DNA from: Gammaproteobacteria bacterium
GTDB taxonomy: Bacteria > Pseudomonadota > Gammaproteobacteria > DSM-16500
Direction of reading: 5' to 3'
Assembly (NCBI GenBank): GCA_013816845.1
Contig: JACDDU010000002.1
Coordinates: 372,001-436,000, forward strand
Length of the DNA: 64,000 nucleotides
A program made the translations under genes and the position numbers. Below are positions 9,912-17,301 of this stretch, piece by piece. The notes beneath the pieces are model-generated. The model was given only the letters and a program-made list of their open reading frames with translations. It did not search any database and had not been told where the DNA came from. Position 1 is the first letter of the stretch; each line of letters starts with the position of its first letter.

Positions 9912-10073
9912 TTGAAACCATTTCGCATTTGCCGACTAGAAAACTTTAATTTGTTTCTGGTCAAACGGGAAGGGCAGTGTTATAAGGTCGACAGACGAGC
10001 TTGGGCTCACTCACCTGAGTCGACTCGAATTTATCTTGTGAATGATAAAATTATGGTGCTCACCAAGGGCTAA
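9912..10073 (+). CDS. Small hypothetical protein (53 aa) with TTG start
   Basis: A frame of 53 codons starts at TTG and is preceded by a perfect AAGGAGG nine bases upstream. It stops three bases before the ATG of the outer-membrane protein gene, so the two would be translated as a coupled pair. The product (starts MKPFRICRLENF, ends YLVNDKIMVLTKG) is basic and soluble, with two Cys and no membrane segment. I do not recognise it. The strong ribosome-binding site and the tight spacing are the evidence that it is real; there is no homology evidence. It could alternatively be a leader peptide for the following gene. Confidence 0.6.
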   Translation: MKPFRICRLENFNLFLVKREGQCYKVDRRAWAHSPESTRIYLVNDKIMVLTKG

Positions 10074-10076
10074 AAA

Positions 10077-10661
10077 ATGAATAAAAAAATAAAATTAATG
10101 ATGACTTTCATTTCAGCCATTTCCCTTTCATGGCCAGCTCATGCCGCTTCACCGGGAATTTTTGGAGGGGTAGGACTCGATTATAGTTATTTAGCTGATT
10201 TTGATGGCACAACACAATATGGGCCAAGTTGGACGCAAGGACAAAGATTTTTTATTGGTTACAATTATTCAGCAACCATCGGTTTTGAAGCAGCTTATAC
10301 TCAATATGGTCATACCAATTATACCGTCAAAGCCAGTAGCGATATGAATGTTGACTATCGTTTAAAATCTCTCACCGGTGTGGTAAAAGCTTACGTACCT
10401 CTTGGTTCCTTTGATGTGTACGGCATCCTTGGCTTTGCTGAAATGTATGGTGTTGGAGATACAAGAATAGGCTCAACTAAACTTAGTTCTTCATCCGAAC
10501 AAGGAATGGTTTCCACAGCAGGATTAGGTGCAAGTTATCTCTTCACTTCATATTTAGTGACAAGTTTAGAATTTATCCGTACGGGTAAGAAAGGTAGTAA
10601 TGTTAATTCCGGTATACCTAATACTAAAATGTTTTCACTTAACGTTGCTTTAGTGATCTAG
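10077..10661 (+). CDS. Outer-membrane beta-barrel protein (OmpA/porin-like small barrel)
   Basis: The 194-residue protein begins with a signal peptide (MNKKIKLMMTFISAISLSWP, then AHA cleavage region). The remainder alternates hydrophobic and polar residues with many Tyr, Gly and Ser, as in eight-stranded outer-membrane barrels: FFIGYNYSATIGFEAAYTQY, GVVKAYVPLGSFDVYGILGF and AGLGASYLFTSYLVTSLEFI. It ends in SLNVALVI rather than with a terminal aromatic residue, which is slightly atypical for BAM recognition. AAGGG lies about 8 bases before the ATG. It directly follows the small TTG-start gene. Its role is unknown; such small barrels often serve adhesion, resistance or structure. Confidence 0.8.
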   Translation: MNKKIKLMMTFISAISLSWPAHAASPGIFGGVGLDYSYLADFDGTTQYGPSWTQGQRFFIGYNYSATIGFEAAYTQYGHTNYTVKASSDMNVDYRLKSLTGVVKAYVPLGSFDVYGILGFAEMYGVGDTRIGSTKLSSSSEQGMVSTAGLGASYLFTSYLVTSLEFIRTGKKGSNVNSGIPNTKMFSLNVALVI

Positions 10662-10709
10662 GGTAAGGGCGTTGCGGGAAACAATTTAAGAGTTGATCGA
10701 AAAATCAAA

Positions 10710-10742
10710 GGTTATTCCGAAGGAATATCCTTCGGAATAACC
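10710..10742. terminator. Bidirectional hairpin terminator
   Basis: A perfect 14-bp stem (GGTTATTCCGAAGG 10710-10723, CCTTCGGAATAACC 10729-10742) with a 5-base loop sits between the convergent barrel gene and micro-operon. Read leftward it is followed by TTTGATTTTT, so it best fits termination of the leftward transcript. Confidence 0.75.
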
Positions 10743-10750
10743 CAGATTGC

Positions 10751-10897
10751 TTATCTATTTTGATCGCCTGGATTTTTTTGTCCTGGATTTTGTTGTCCTG
10801 GATTTTGTGGGCGATTTTGACCTTGTTTATTTGGATTTTGTGGGTTGTTTTGGTTATTTTGTTGGTTGTTTTGGTTCTTGTTGTCGTAGTTTGTCAT
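10751..10897 (-). CDS. Small Asn/Gln/Pro-rich protein (48 aa)
   Basis: The product has 48 residues and is made almost only of Asn, Gln, Pro, Gly and Lys: it starts MTNYDNKNQNNQQNN and ends with repeats of QNPGQ. It has an AAGGGA ribosome-binding site about 9 bases before the ATG and stops 8 bases before the hairpin at 10710-10742. It lies downstream of the 23-residue basic peptide gene on the same strand, and a promoter can be read ahead of both. Such a sequence should be intrinsically disordered. I do not recognise a family. The low-complexity style recalls the tails of the 1658-3349 and 5985-6461 products. Confidence 0.6.
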   Translation of the reverse strand: MTNYDNKNQNNQQNNQNNPQNPNKQGQNRPQNPGQQNPGQKNPGDQNR

Positions 10898-10948
10898 AGC
10901 GAAATTCCCTTTGGTTAGTTAAGAAAAGTGGAAAGTTAAAAAAACAGG

Positions 10949-11020
10949 TTATCGACCGCGGCCGCTTTTAGCGCCTGATCTTTTTTTTGTTTTTGCACTG
11001 CTTCGTTTCTTCGCGACCAT
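10949..11020 (-). CDS. 23-residue Lys/Arg-rich micro-protein
   Basis: The frame encodes MVAKKRSSAKTKKRSGAKSG followed by RGR, with 11 Lys or Arg among 23 residues and no acidic residue. It has a textbook ribosome-binding site (AAGGAG six bases before the ATG) and a -10/-35 pair about 45-75 bases upstream. The composition resembles nucleic-acid-binding tails of histone H1-like proteins, so DNA or RNA binding is a fair guess but not shown. It is the first gene of a two-gene leftward unit with the Asn/Gln/Pro-rich gene, which ends at a strong hairpin. Confidence 0.55.
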   Translation of the reverse strand: MVAKKRSSAKTKKRSGAKSGRGR

Positions 11021-11066
11021 TTTCTACTCCTTGAAAACTGAAAGGAAAAATTAATCATGGACCTCC

Positions 11067-11094
11067 ATTATAACCTAAAGATCAATTAAGCCAA
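11067..11094 (-). promoter_or_regulatory. Sigma-70-type promoter of the micro-operon
   Basis: On the minus strand TTGGCT (11094-11089) is separated by 16 bases from a perfect TATAAT (11072-11067). Transcription would start near 11060, giving a leader of about 40 bases before the basic peptide gene. Confidence 0.6.
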
Positions 11095-11253
11095 ATAAAA
11101 TATAAAATGATTAAAAATAACAATAACTTACAAAACAAAGCCCTGGGTTTCCCGAAATCGTAACTCACCTTGAAGCGTATTATTTTAAACCAATATGATT
11201 CATTTTTATTCATCATAATCTTTACTGCGCTACAACTCAATTCAAGCTGATCT

Positions 11254-12555
11254 TCAAAAATAGACATGCTGAATGGCTTCAATGGTAATTTGTTTCAATG
11301 TTTCTATCGTTGCAATGGGTGTGTTAAGCGGGGGTGTCCAATAGAGAGTACGGCCTAACGGTCGAATTAATGCGCCCAGTTCAGAAGCTTTTCGTGTTAT
11401 CTCAAATCCAACCCGACTCCGTGTTTCATGCGTATTGAGCTCAGCTGCCACCATTGCACCAATTCCACGCATGCCGGTTATGCATTGGGTGATTTTCGCA
11501 ACTTCGTGCATTGCAGTGTTCATGGCGAGTTGCAAGTGATGGGTGTGATTGATAATGGATTCATCTTTTAAAACTTGCAAGGCTGCCAAGGCAACACTCG
11601 CGGCTAATGCATTCCCGCTGAAAGTGTGCGAATGTAAGAACGCTTTTCCAGTCTGATAATCATCATAAAATAAATAATAGATATCATCGCGGGTCAGCAC
11701 TGCACTTAGCGGTAGCCACCCTGACGTTAAATTTTTTCCTAGACATAGAAAATCAGGCTCAATATTCGCATGTTCACAAGCTAGCATTTTTCCCGTACGA
11801 CCCAACCCTGTCATGATTTCATCTGCAATTAAATGAACATGGTGTTGTTCGGTCCATAGACGTAACCGTTTGAGAAAATCCTGACTATAGATTTTCATAT
11901 TCCCAGCTGCCTGTACAATGGGTTCAACAATGAGTGCAGTTGCTATTTTACAAAAAGGCGCAAGCTGTAATTCAATGTCTTCCCAATAAGCGCCGCAATC
12001 ATGCCATAAAGGATCATTTATCCCTGAAACGTAGACCGGTGTAATGTAATGCGTTTTAAATAATAAGGGGGAATAGGGTGCTTGATACATTCCTAAATCG
12101 CTAACACTTAATGCTCCTATCGTTTCGCCATGATAACTATTGCGTAATGCAATGAATTGAGTACGCTTGCTATCACCTAAAATAAAGCGAGCGTGAAGGC
12201 TCATTTTTAATGCGATTTCAACTGCACACGATCCATCACTTGCGTAAAAAACTTTTTTTAATGTCGACATGAGTTGGGCGAGCTGTGTTGAGAGATTAAC
12301 AATTAATTCATTGGTGGTGTTGGCAAGAATGACGTGCTCGAAATAATCTAATTGGTTTAATAAAGCCGCTTTCAGTCGAGGATGGTTATGGCCGAGCGAT
12401 TTACACCACCAACTTGAAATTGCATCAATTATTTTTTTGCCATCGGTAAGCTCGATGTAACTGCCCCGTGCTTGTTTGATACATAAGGGTTTAAAAATTT
12501 CATAATCTTTCATTTGTGAACACGGATGCCATAAATGAGTGGAAGGTTGATTCAT
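11254..12555 (-). CDS. bioA: Adenosylmethionine-8-amino-7-oxononanoate aminotransferase
   Basis: The 433-residue enzyme converts KAPA to DAPA in biotin synthesis, using S-adenosylmethionine as amino donor and pyridoxal phosphate as cofactor. It shows the BioA N-terminus (LWHPCSQMKDYE), DAISSWWCKSLGHNHP, the class III aminotransferase stretch LIADEIMTGLGRTG, and the PLP-binding Lys in LCLGKNLTSGWLPLSAVLT. Length is normal for the family. It is transcribed divergently from bioBFCD; the 103-base gap before bioB carries a BirA-like operator and a TATAAT for this gene inside the operator spacer. The cytosolic pathway is complete from KAPA onward in this window. Confidence 0.97.
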   Translation of the reverse strand: MNQPSTHLWHPCSQMKDYEIFKPLCIKQARGSYIELTDGKKIIDAISSWWCKSLGHNHPRLKAALLNQLDYFEHVILANTTNELIVNLSTQLAQLMSTLKKVFYASDGSCAVEIALKMSLHARFILGDSKRTQFIALRNSYHGETIGALSVSDLGMYQAPYSPLLFKTHYITPVYVSGINDPLWHDCGAYWEDIELQLAPFCKIATALIVEPIVQAAGNMKIYSQDFLKRLRLWTEQHHVHLIADEIMTGLGRTGKMLACEHANIEPDFLCLGKNLTSGWLPLSAVLTRDDIYYLFYDDYQTGKAFLHSHTFSGNALAASVALAALQVLKDESIINHTHHLQLAMNTAMHEVAKITQCITGMRGIGAMVAAELNTHETRSRVGFEITRKASELGALIRPLGRTLYWTPPLNTPIATIETLKQITIEAIQHVYF

Positions 12556-12570
12556 GACAACATAAACCTT

Positions 12571-12602
12571 TAGTAAACTAAAATTATAAAAAAAGTTGAC
12601 TG
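12571..12602. promoter_or_regulatory. BirA-type biotin operator between bioA and bioB
   Basis: The half-sites TAGTAAACT (12571-12579) and AGTTGACTG (12594-12602) are separated by 14 bases. Their cores GTAAACT and AGTTGAC are inverted repeats with one mismatch. They match the bio operator pattern of gammaproteobacteria (TGTmAACC, spacer, GGTTkACA) except for T/A instead of C/G at the inner edge on both sides. The right half overlaps the bioB -35 box, and the spacer contains TATAAT (12588-12583, minus strand) for bioA, so BirA-biotinyl-AMP would block both directions. A bifunctional birA with a DNA-binding domain is present at 38.3 kb. Confidence 0.75.
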
Positions 12603-12624
12603 CAAAAAAAGCATAACATATATT
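12596..12624 (+). promoter_or_regulatory. bioBFCD promoter
   Basis: TTGACT (12596-12601), a 17-base spacer and TATATT (12619-12624) form a near-consensus sigma-70 promoter. It reads into bioB with a predicted leader of about 28 bases. Confidence 0.75.
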
Positions 12625-12658
12625 GTTTTCCGGAAGCAGTCTTTACGGAAATTTCTTT

Positions 12659-13627
12659 ATGCAAAAAAAGAGTTGGCTGATCAGTGAAGTGCAGGCAATT
12701 TATGCATTACCTTTTATTGAACTTCTTTTTCAAGCGCAACTTATTCATCGAGAAAATTTTGATCCGCTTTCGATTGAACAGTGCAGCTTACTCAGTATTA
12801 AAACCGGTACGTGTCCGGAAGATTGTGCTTATTGCCCACAGAGTGGCCATTATCAAACCGGCTTACAAAAAGAAAAATTACTGACGGTTGAAGCAGTAAA
12901 GAAAGCGGCAATGAGTGCAAAGCAAAATGGTGCTAAGCGATTTTGCATGGGTGCTGCATGGCGTTCCCCTTCAGACAAGCAGCTTAACGACGTGATTAAG
13001 ATGGTAGCGGAAGTTAAAGCGCTCGGTCTTGAAACATGCTTGACCCTTGGCATGTTAACTCATCATCAAGCCCAACGTTTGAAAGAAAGTGGGTTAGATT
13101 TTTATAATCACAATTTAGATACTTCTGATCATTATTATAAAAAAATTATTTCTACTCGAACTTATCAAGATCGTTTAGATACATTAGAACACGTACGGAA
13201 AGCGGGTATTCATGTCTGCTGCGGCGGCATTATTGGCATGGGTGAAACGAAAGAAGATCGTATTGCCTTATTAACACAGTTAGCTAATTTACCAAAACAT
13301 CCTGAAAGCGTGCCTATTAATCGATTGATACCGATTGAAGGCACACCACTCGCCAACGTTGAAATAATTGATAATGTAGAATTTATAAGAACCATAGCAG
13401 TCGCTCGTATTCTCATGCCGCTATCTATTGTCCGCTTATCCGCAGGACGTGAAACGATGTCAGAAGAAATGCATGCGTTGTGTTTTTTAGCGGGTGCAAA
13501 TTCTATTTTTATTGGCGATGTTTTATTAACTGCAAACAATCCAACTGTTAATCACGATCAAATCCTTTTTGAAAAATTAGGCTTAAGTGCCTCCCTTCAA
13601 TCCTTATCATCCTTACGCTCATGTTAG
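12659..13627 (+). CDS. bioB: Biotin synthase
   Basis: The 322-residue radical SAM enzyme inserts sulfur into dethiobiotin. The radical SAM cluster motif CxxxCxxC is seen as CPEDCAYC, followed by PQSGHY typical of Bio[31 protein letters not shown] and [13 protein letters not shown], all typical of BioB, are also present. A TTG further upstream at 12623 keeps the frame open, but the ATG at 12659 gives the normal N-terminus and lies at a sensible distance from the promoter at 12596-12624. The gene heads a bioB-bioF-bioC-bioD unit in which every junction overlaps or touches, so the four are surely co-transcribed. Confidence 0.97.
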   Translation: MQKKSWLISEVQAIYALPFIELLFQAQLIHRENFDPLSIEQCSLLSIKTGTCPEDCAYCPQSGHYQTGLQKEKLLTVEAVKKAAMSAKQNGAKRFCMGAAWRSPSDKQLNDVIKMVAEVKALGLETCLTLGMLTHHQAQRLKESGLDFYNHNLDTSDHYYKKIISTRTYQDRLDTLEHVRKAGIHVCCGGIIGMGETKEDRIALLTQLANLPKHPESVPINRLIPIEGTPLANVEIIDNVEFIRTIAVARILMPLSIVRLSAGRETMSEEMHALCFLAGANSIFIGDVLLTANNPTVNHDQILFEKLGLSASLQSLSSLRSC

Positions 13628-14793
13628 GTTTGCTTACTAAAAAGCTGAATGCCAATCGGGCTCAGCATTTAACTCGTGCACGTATGGTTTGCGAATCTCG
13701 TCGGGCTCAACACATTGGGGAGGACCAGCGAAGTTATATAAATTTTACAAGTAATGATTATCTGGGACTTGCGACCGATCCTCGAGTAAAAAAAGCGATG
13801 ATCGATGGGATCAATCAATATGGTGTAGGGAGTGGATCATCGCCCGTTGTTTCGGGGTATTATCAGTCAACACGCGCACTTGAAGAACAATTCGCTGATT
13901 TTTTAAAACGTGATCGTGCTGTTTTATTTAATAGTGGTTACCATGCAAATTGTGGCTTATTTTCAGCCATAGCAGATCGACATACTTCAATCATTGCGGA
14001 TAAATTTTTACATGCTTCTCTCCTCGATGGTATTCGATTATCTCGTGCCAAACTTTGTCGTTTTCAACATCATCATGCGCAACATGCAAGTCAGTTATTA
14101 GAAAAAAATTGGGGCGCTCTTTTCGTGACTGAGAGTGTTTCAAGCATGAGCGGTGAAATTTGTCCGCTTCCCGAATACCTGCCTGCTACAAAAAAATATC
14201 AGGCCATTACAGTGCTTGATGATGCCCATGGTATTGGGATATTAGGAGAACTTGGCGCGGGGGGATGCGATCAATTTAATTTGCAGCAATCAGATATTCA
14301 CTTTTTAATTACGCCTTTAGCGAAAGCATTAGGTACCATGGGTGCACTGGTCTCGGGGAGCCATGCAGCCATCGAAAGTTTGATTCAGTTTGCGCGCACT
14401 TATCATTATTCGAGCGCATTGCCACCAGCGATTCCTGTTGCAACACTTGCAGCGCTTAAAATTTTGCAAACAGAAAATTGGCGGCGCGACCAATTAAAAA
14501 GTCTCATTCAACATTTTATCCGTGAGGCAAAAAACCGTAATTTACCGTTAACCTCTGATGATTTGACTCCTATTAAATCTATCATCATAGGGGGTAATGC
14601 AGCGACATCTCGTTTGGTGAGCGATTTACGCGACCATCATTTTCTCGTAGCGTGTATAAGGCCACCGACCGTTCCTAACAACACTGCGCGGATACGTATT
14701 TCTTTAAATTGTATGCAGAAAGAAAGTGATATTACTGCATTATTGGATTTCATTAGTAGACGTTATCATCATGCATTCAAAGCATGCTCTTAA
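13621..14793 (+). CDS. bioF: 8-amino-7-oxononanoate synthase
   Basis: The 390-residue PLP enzyme condenses pimeloyl thioester with L-alanine to give KAPA. It has [20 protein letters not shown], the glycine-rich [13 protein letters not shown], the aspartate pair [18 protein letters not shown], and the PLP Lys in [19 protein letters not shown]. The start overlaps the bioB stop by seven bases, which suggests translational coupling. Length is usual. It belongs to the alpha-oxoamine synthase family, and the operon context settles it as BioF rather than a Kbl-type ligase. Confidence 0.96.
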   Translation: MLGLLTKKLNANRAQHLTRARMVCESRRAQHIGEDQRSYINFTSNDYLGLATDPRVKKAMIDGINQYGVGSGSSPVVSGYYQSTRALEEQFADFLKRDRAVLFNSGYHANCGLFSAIADRHTSIIADKFLHASLLDGIRLSRAKLCRFQHHHAQHASQLLEKNWGALFVTESVSSMSGEICPLPEYLPATKKYQAITVLDDAHGIGILGELGAGGCDQFNLQQSDIHFLITPLAKALGTMGALVSGSHAAIESLIQFARTYHYSSALPPAIPVATLAALKILQTENWRRDQLKSLIQHFIREAKNRNLPLTSDDLTPIKSIIIGGNAATSRLVSDLRDHHFLVACIRPPTVPNNTARIRISLNCMQKESDITALLDFISRRYHHAFKACS

Positions 14794-15508
14794 AAATCAT
14801 TTTAATCGCGCGGCAGAAACCTACGATGCCTCGAGCGTGATTCAAAAAGCAGCCGGGCATTGCTTAGTCAATAAAATAAAGCAACACGTGATTAACGCAC
14901 CGCATATTATCGATCTGGGATGTGGTAGTGCAGATTTCACTGAGCACCTTGCAGCGTTTATGACTTATGATAAATTTTATGCTATTGATATTGCTGAAAA
15001 ATTATTAGAAAAAGCGAAATCAAGATTACGTTACGTTCCTATTCAATTTTTTTTAGCAGATTATGATTGTTTTCATTTTCCCTTGCTTGCTTTCGATTTA
15101 ATTGTTTCCAATATGGCTTTGCAGTGGAGCATTGACTTTCCAGCAATTTTGCAACGCATTCATCTTCACTTAAAATCACAAGGCATCGTGGCTTTTTCAC
15201 TCCCTTTGCAAGAAACTTTCCAAGAGCTACCGATTCAGTGTCGTAATGGTTTACCAACAGTCAATCATATTTTAAATCAATTACGAGCGGCGAATTTAAT
15301 TGTTATAGACTATGCAACTGATAAACGATTGTTACAGTTTGATACTTGGGTTGCTGCTCTTAAACATATCAAAGCAACTGGAGCAAATTATATCGTTCAT
15401 AAAAAAGATAAGTCATTAAGCAGAACTTTTCCTTTCGAAAAAACTGCAACTGAGAATCCTAAGCTCACCTATCAACTTGGTTATTTTATCGCACAACGGA
15501 GCACTTAA
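14771..15508 (+). CDS. bioC: Malonyl-ACP O-methyltransferase
   Basis: The 245-residue SAM-dependent methyltransferase methylates malonyl-ACP so that it can enter fatty acid synthesis as a pimelate precursor. SAM motif I is IIDLGCGSADFTEHL; the N-terminal [20 protein letters not shown] is the usual BioC start (FsrAAxtYdxxAxvQ). SNMALQWSIDFPAIL matches the BioC LQW motif. The frame is open from 14726, but the ATG at 14771 gives the conserved N-terminus and overlaps bioF by 23 bases. The gene for the pimeloyl-ACP methyl esterase partner (bioH, bioG or similar) is not seen in this cluster. Confidence 0.93.
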   Translation: MHSKHALKNHFNRAAETYDASSVIQKAAGHCLVNKIKQHVINAPHIIDLGCGSADFTEHLAAFMTYDKFYAIDIAEKLLEKAKSRLRYVPIQFFLADYDCFHFPLLAFDLIVSNMALQWSIDFPAILQRIHLHLKSQGIVAFSLPLQETFQELPIQCRNGLPTVNHILNQLRAANLIVIDYATDKRLLQFDTWVAALKHIKATGANYIVHKKDKSLSRTFPFEKTATENPKLTYQLGYFIAQRST

Positions 15509-16180
15509 ATGGCGCATCATTTTTTTATCACAGGCACAGACACGGACATTGGTAAAACCTATGTTACTGTAGGCTTATTGAAAGCGTTTAATCGAGCGGG
15601 TTATAAAACAGTGGGCTTGAAACCTGTTGCATCGGGTTGCAATTTGATCGATGCGGCATTACAAAATCAAGATGCACTTTCACTGCAAGAAAATTCCACT
15701 GTCCAACTTCCCTATCCTTTAATCAATCCTTTTGCTTTTGAAGACCCTATTGCACCGCACTTTGCTGCTCATAAAGCTGGGACTGAACTTTCTTGTCACG
15801 TAATACTTCGTCAAATGGAGCAAGCTTTAAACTATGCGGCGGACATATTTTGCATTGAAGGGGTAGGCGGCTGGCAAGTCCCCCTGAATGCGACAGAAAC
15901 CATGGCTGATCTCGTTCAGCAAGCACAATGGCCGGTTATTTTAGTCGTGGGTATTCGTTTGGGTTGTCTTAGTCACGCTATTCTTACTTATGAGTCTTTG
16001 CAAATGAAGGACATTCCCATTGCCGGTTGGATTGCCAATGTTTCACAACCGCATCTTGATAATGTTCTTCCTATGACCATGACCTTACAACGGCGTTTCG
16101 CAGCCCCTTGTTTAGGTATGATAGGCTATCAACAGCCTGCAGAGGATCGGTTGGATATTGGATTGCTGCAACTTATTTAA
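15509..16180 (+). CDS. bioD: ATP-dependent dethiobiotin synthetase
   Basis: The 223-residue enzyme closes the ureido ring of dethiobiotin from DAPA, CO2 and ATP. The P-loop GTDTDIGKTYVTVGLLKA is at the N-terminus, followed by GLKPVASG, then FEDPIAPHFAA and the conserved EGVGGWQVPL. Its ATG touches the bioC stop (TAAATG), with GGAG at suitable spacing in the end of bioC. Length is normal. It ends the biotin unit; no clear terminator follows, only a short palindrome at 16199-16210. Confidence 0.96.
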   Translation: MAHHFFITGTDTDIGKTYVTVGLLKAFNRAGYKTVGLKPVASGCNLIDAALQNQDALSLQENSTVQLPYPLINPFAFEDPIAPHFAAHKAGTELSCHVILRQMEQALNYAADIFCIEGVGGWQVPLNATETMADLVQQAQWPVILVVGIRLGCLSHAILTYESLQMKDIPIAGWIANVSQPHLDNVLPMTMTLQRRFAAPCLGMIGYQQPAEDRLDIGLLQLI

Positions 16181-16269
16181 TGGATTAGCCCAGAGCTTAA
16201 CCAGCTGGTTACATGGTGCAGCTCAGCAATTAAAACTTGTAAGCGGTTATTCTTAGCATGCTCTAACGA

Positions 16270-17244
16270 TTAGATGGTCTTGACGATTTCAGCTAAACAA
16301 GCTTTGTATTGATGTTCATGCGTGGCACGATCAACCGCTAGGGGAAAGTCTTTTTCAGATTTTAGTAAATCTAAAGTATAGGCATTACGTACGTCATAAT
16401 AATAGTCCACAGGGTAAAAAGGAGAGTGTGAGTAAGTTGGATAGACATCTTGTTGTGGGCGTATTTCGTCTTCAACATACCAGGTTATATCGTTGGAAGA
16501 ATGGCTTTCCCGATGGCTTACGCCAATTTTTTCTTGTTCTATCTGTTCCTTATTAATATATTCGTTAACTTCTTTTATTCTTTGATTAAATTCAGACGGT
16601 GTATAAATCGCTTCTTTTTGCGTATACCAACTATCAACGATGAGAGCATGACCCCACGTCTTAGGATCTTTTAAATCACCCGTTCTGTTGATCATGACGA
16701 CACAATGATCAAAATTAAAACCAATGATTTCTATTCTTTGTATATTCTTATTATTTTCCCATAAATATTTAGACAACAAGCAAGCTCTGTCATAACAATT
16801 TCCCTGTCGCTTGGTTTGCGCAAGTAATGCAAAGCTTAAAATACACTTGTGGGATTTTGATAGATGAAATACGGGATCACCTATTGGATTTAAGTTAGGA
16901 AATCTCGCAATAAGAGAAGGCCATGGAATGTTTACTGATGTATCTTGGTAACGATAAAACCATTTTCTATTGGTTTTTACGATTAACTTAGGATGTATTA
17001 GTGGATTATAATAACGGTCAGCGTGATCTGTTTTATTTTTCGGATCAAAATTTTTCTTTACATACTCGCCCATTTTATCGTAGCGGAATTGATGAAAATA
17101 AACTCGGCCCATCGTTCGTATCACATCTTCCATTTTATTCGATGTACCAAACACACAAGTCTCATTGACGTTCCTAAGAGCAGTTGTTAAGCGTTGCTTT
17201 AAATTTGGTTGGGATGATTTAAATAAAGTTGCTTGGCTTAGCAT
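16270..17244 (-). CDS. Putative papain/transglutaminase-like C-H-D protein, unknown function
   Basis: I do not recognise a named family for this 324-residue protein. It carries QGNCYDRA (Cys150), FDHCVVMINR (His180) and LIVDSWY (Asp204), in the order Cys-His-Asp of transglutaminase-like and arylamine-acetyltransferase-like folds. The same three blocks with similar surroundings (INR, then DPKTWGHA) occur in the 50123-52828 product (Cys136, His177, Asp204). They also occur, without Cys and His, in the 61277-62266 product. No signal peptide is seen. The gene stands alone between the biotin operon and uup. A host-directed effector is possible but is inference. Confidence 0.65.
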   Translation of the reverse strand: MLSQATLFKSSQPNLKQRLTTALRNVNETCVFGTSNKMEDVIRTMGRVYFHQFRYDKMGEYVKKNFDPKNKTDHADRYYNPLIHPKLIVKTNRKWFYRYQDTSVNIPWPSLIARFPNLNPIGDPVFHLSKSHKCILSFALLAQTKRQGNCYDRACLLSKYLWENNKNIQRIEIIGFNFDHCVVMINRTGDLKDPKTWGHALIVDSWYTQKEAIYTPSEFNQRIKEVNEYINKEQIEQEKIGVSHRESHSSNDITWYVEDEIRPQQDVYPTYSHSPFYPVDYYYDVRNAYTLDLLKSEKDFPLAVDRATHEHQYKACLAEIVKTI

Positions 17245-17301
17245 GAGAGTCCAGAGTAAGCGTTAATTATTTGAAATAGCCGATTGTTTCACGCTGCCCG
17301 T

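Noticed and set aside
11082-11282. Minus-strand frame of 66 codons overlapping the end of bioA
   Set aside because: It overlaps bioA by 29 bases, covers the promoter of the micro-operon and shows no convincing start signal.
16199-16210. AACCAGCTGGTT palindrome after bioD as terminator or operator
   Set aside because: It has only six base pairs without a loop and no following T-run.
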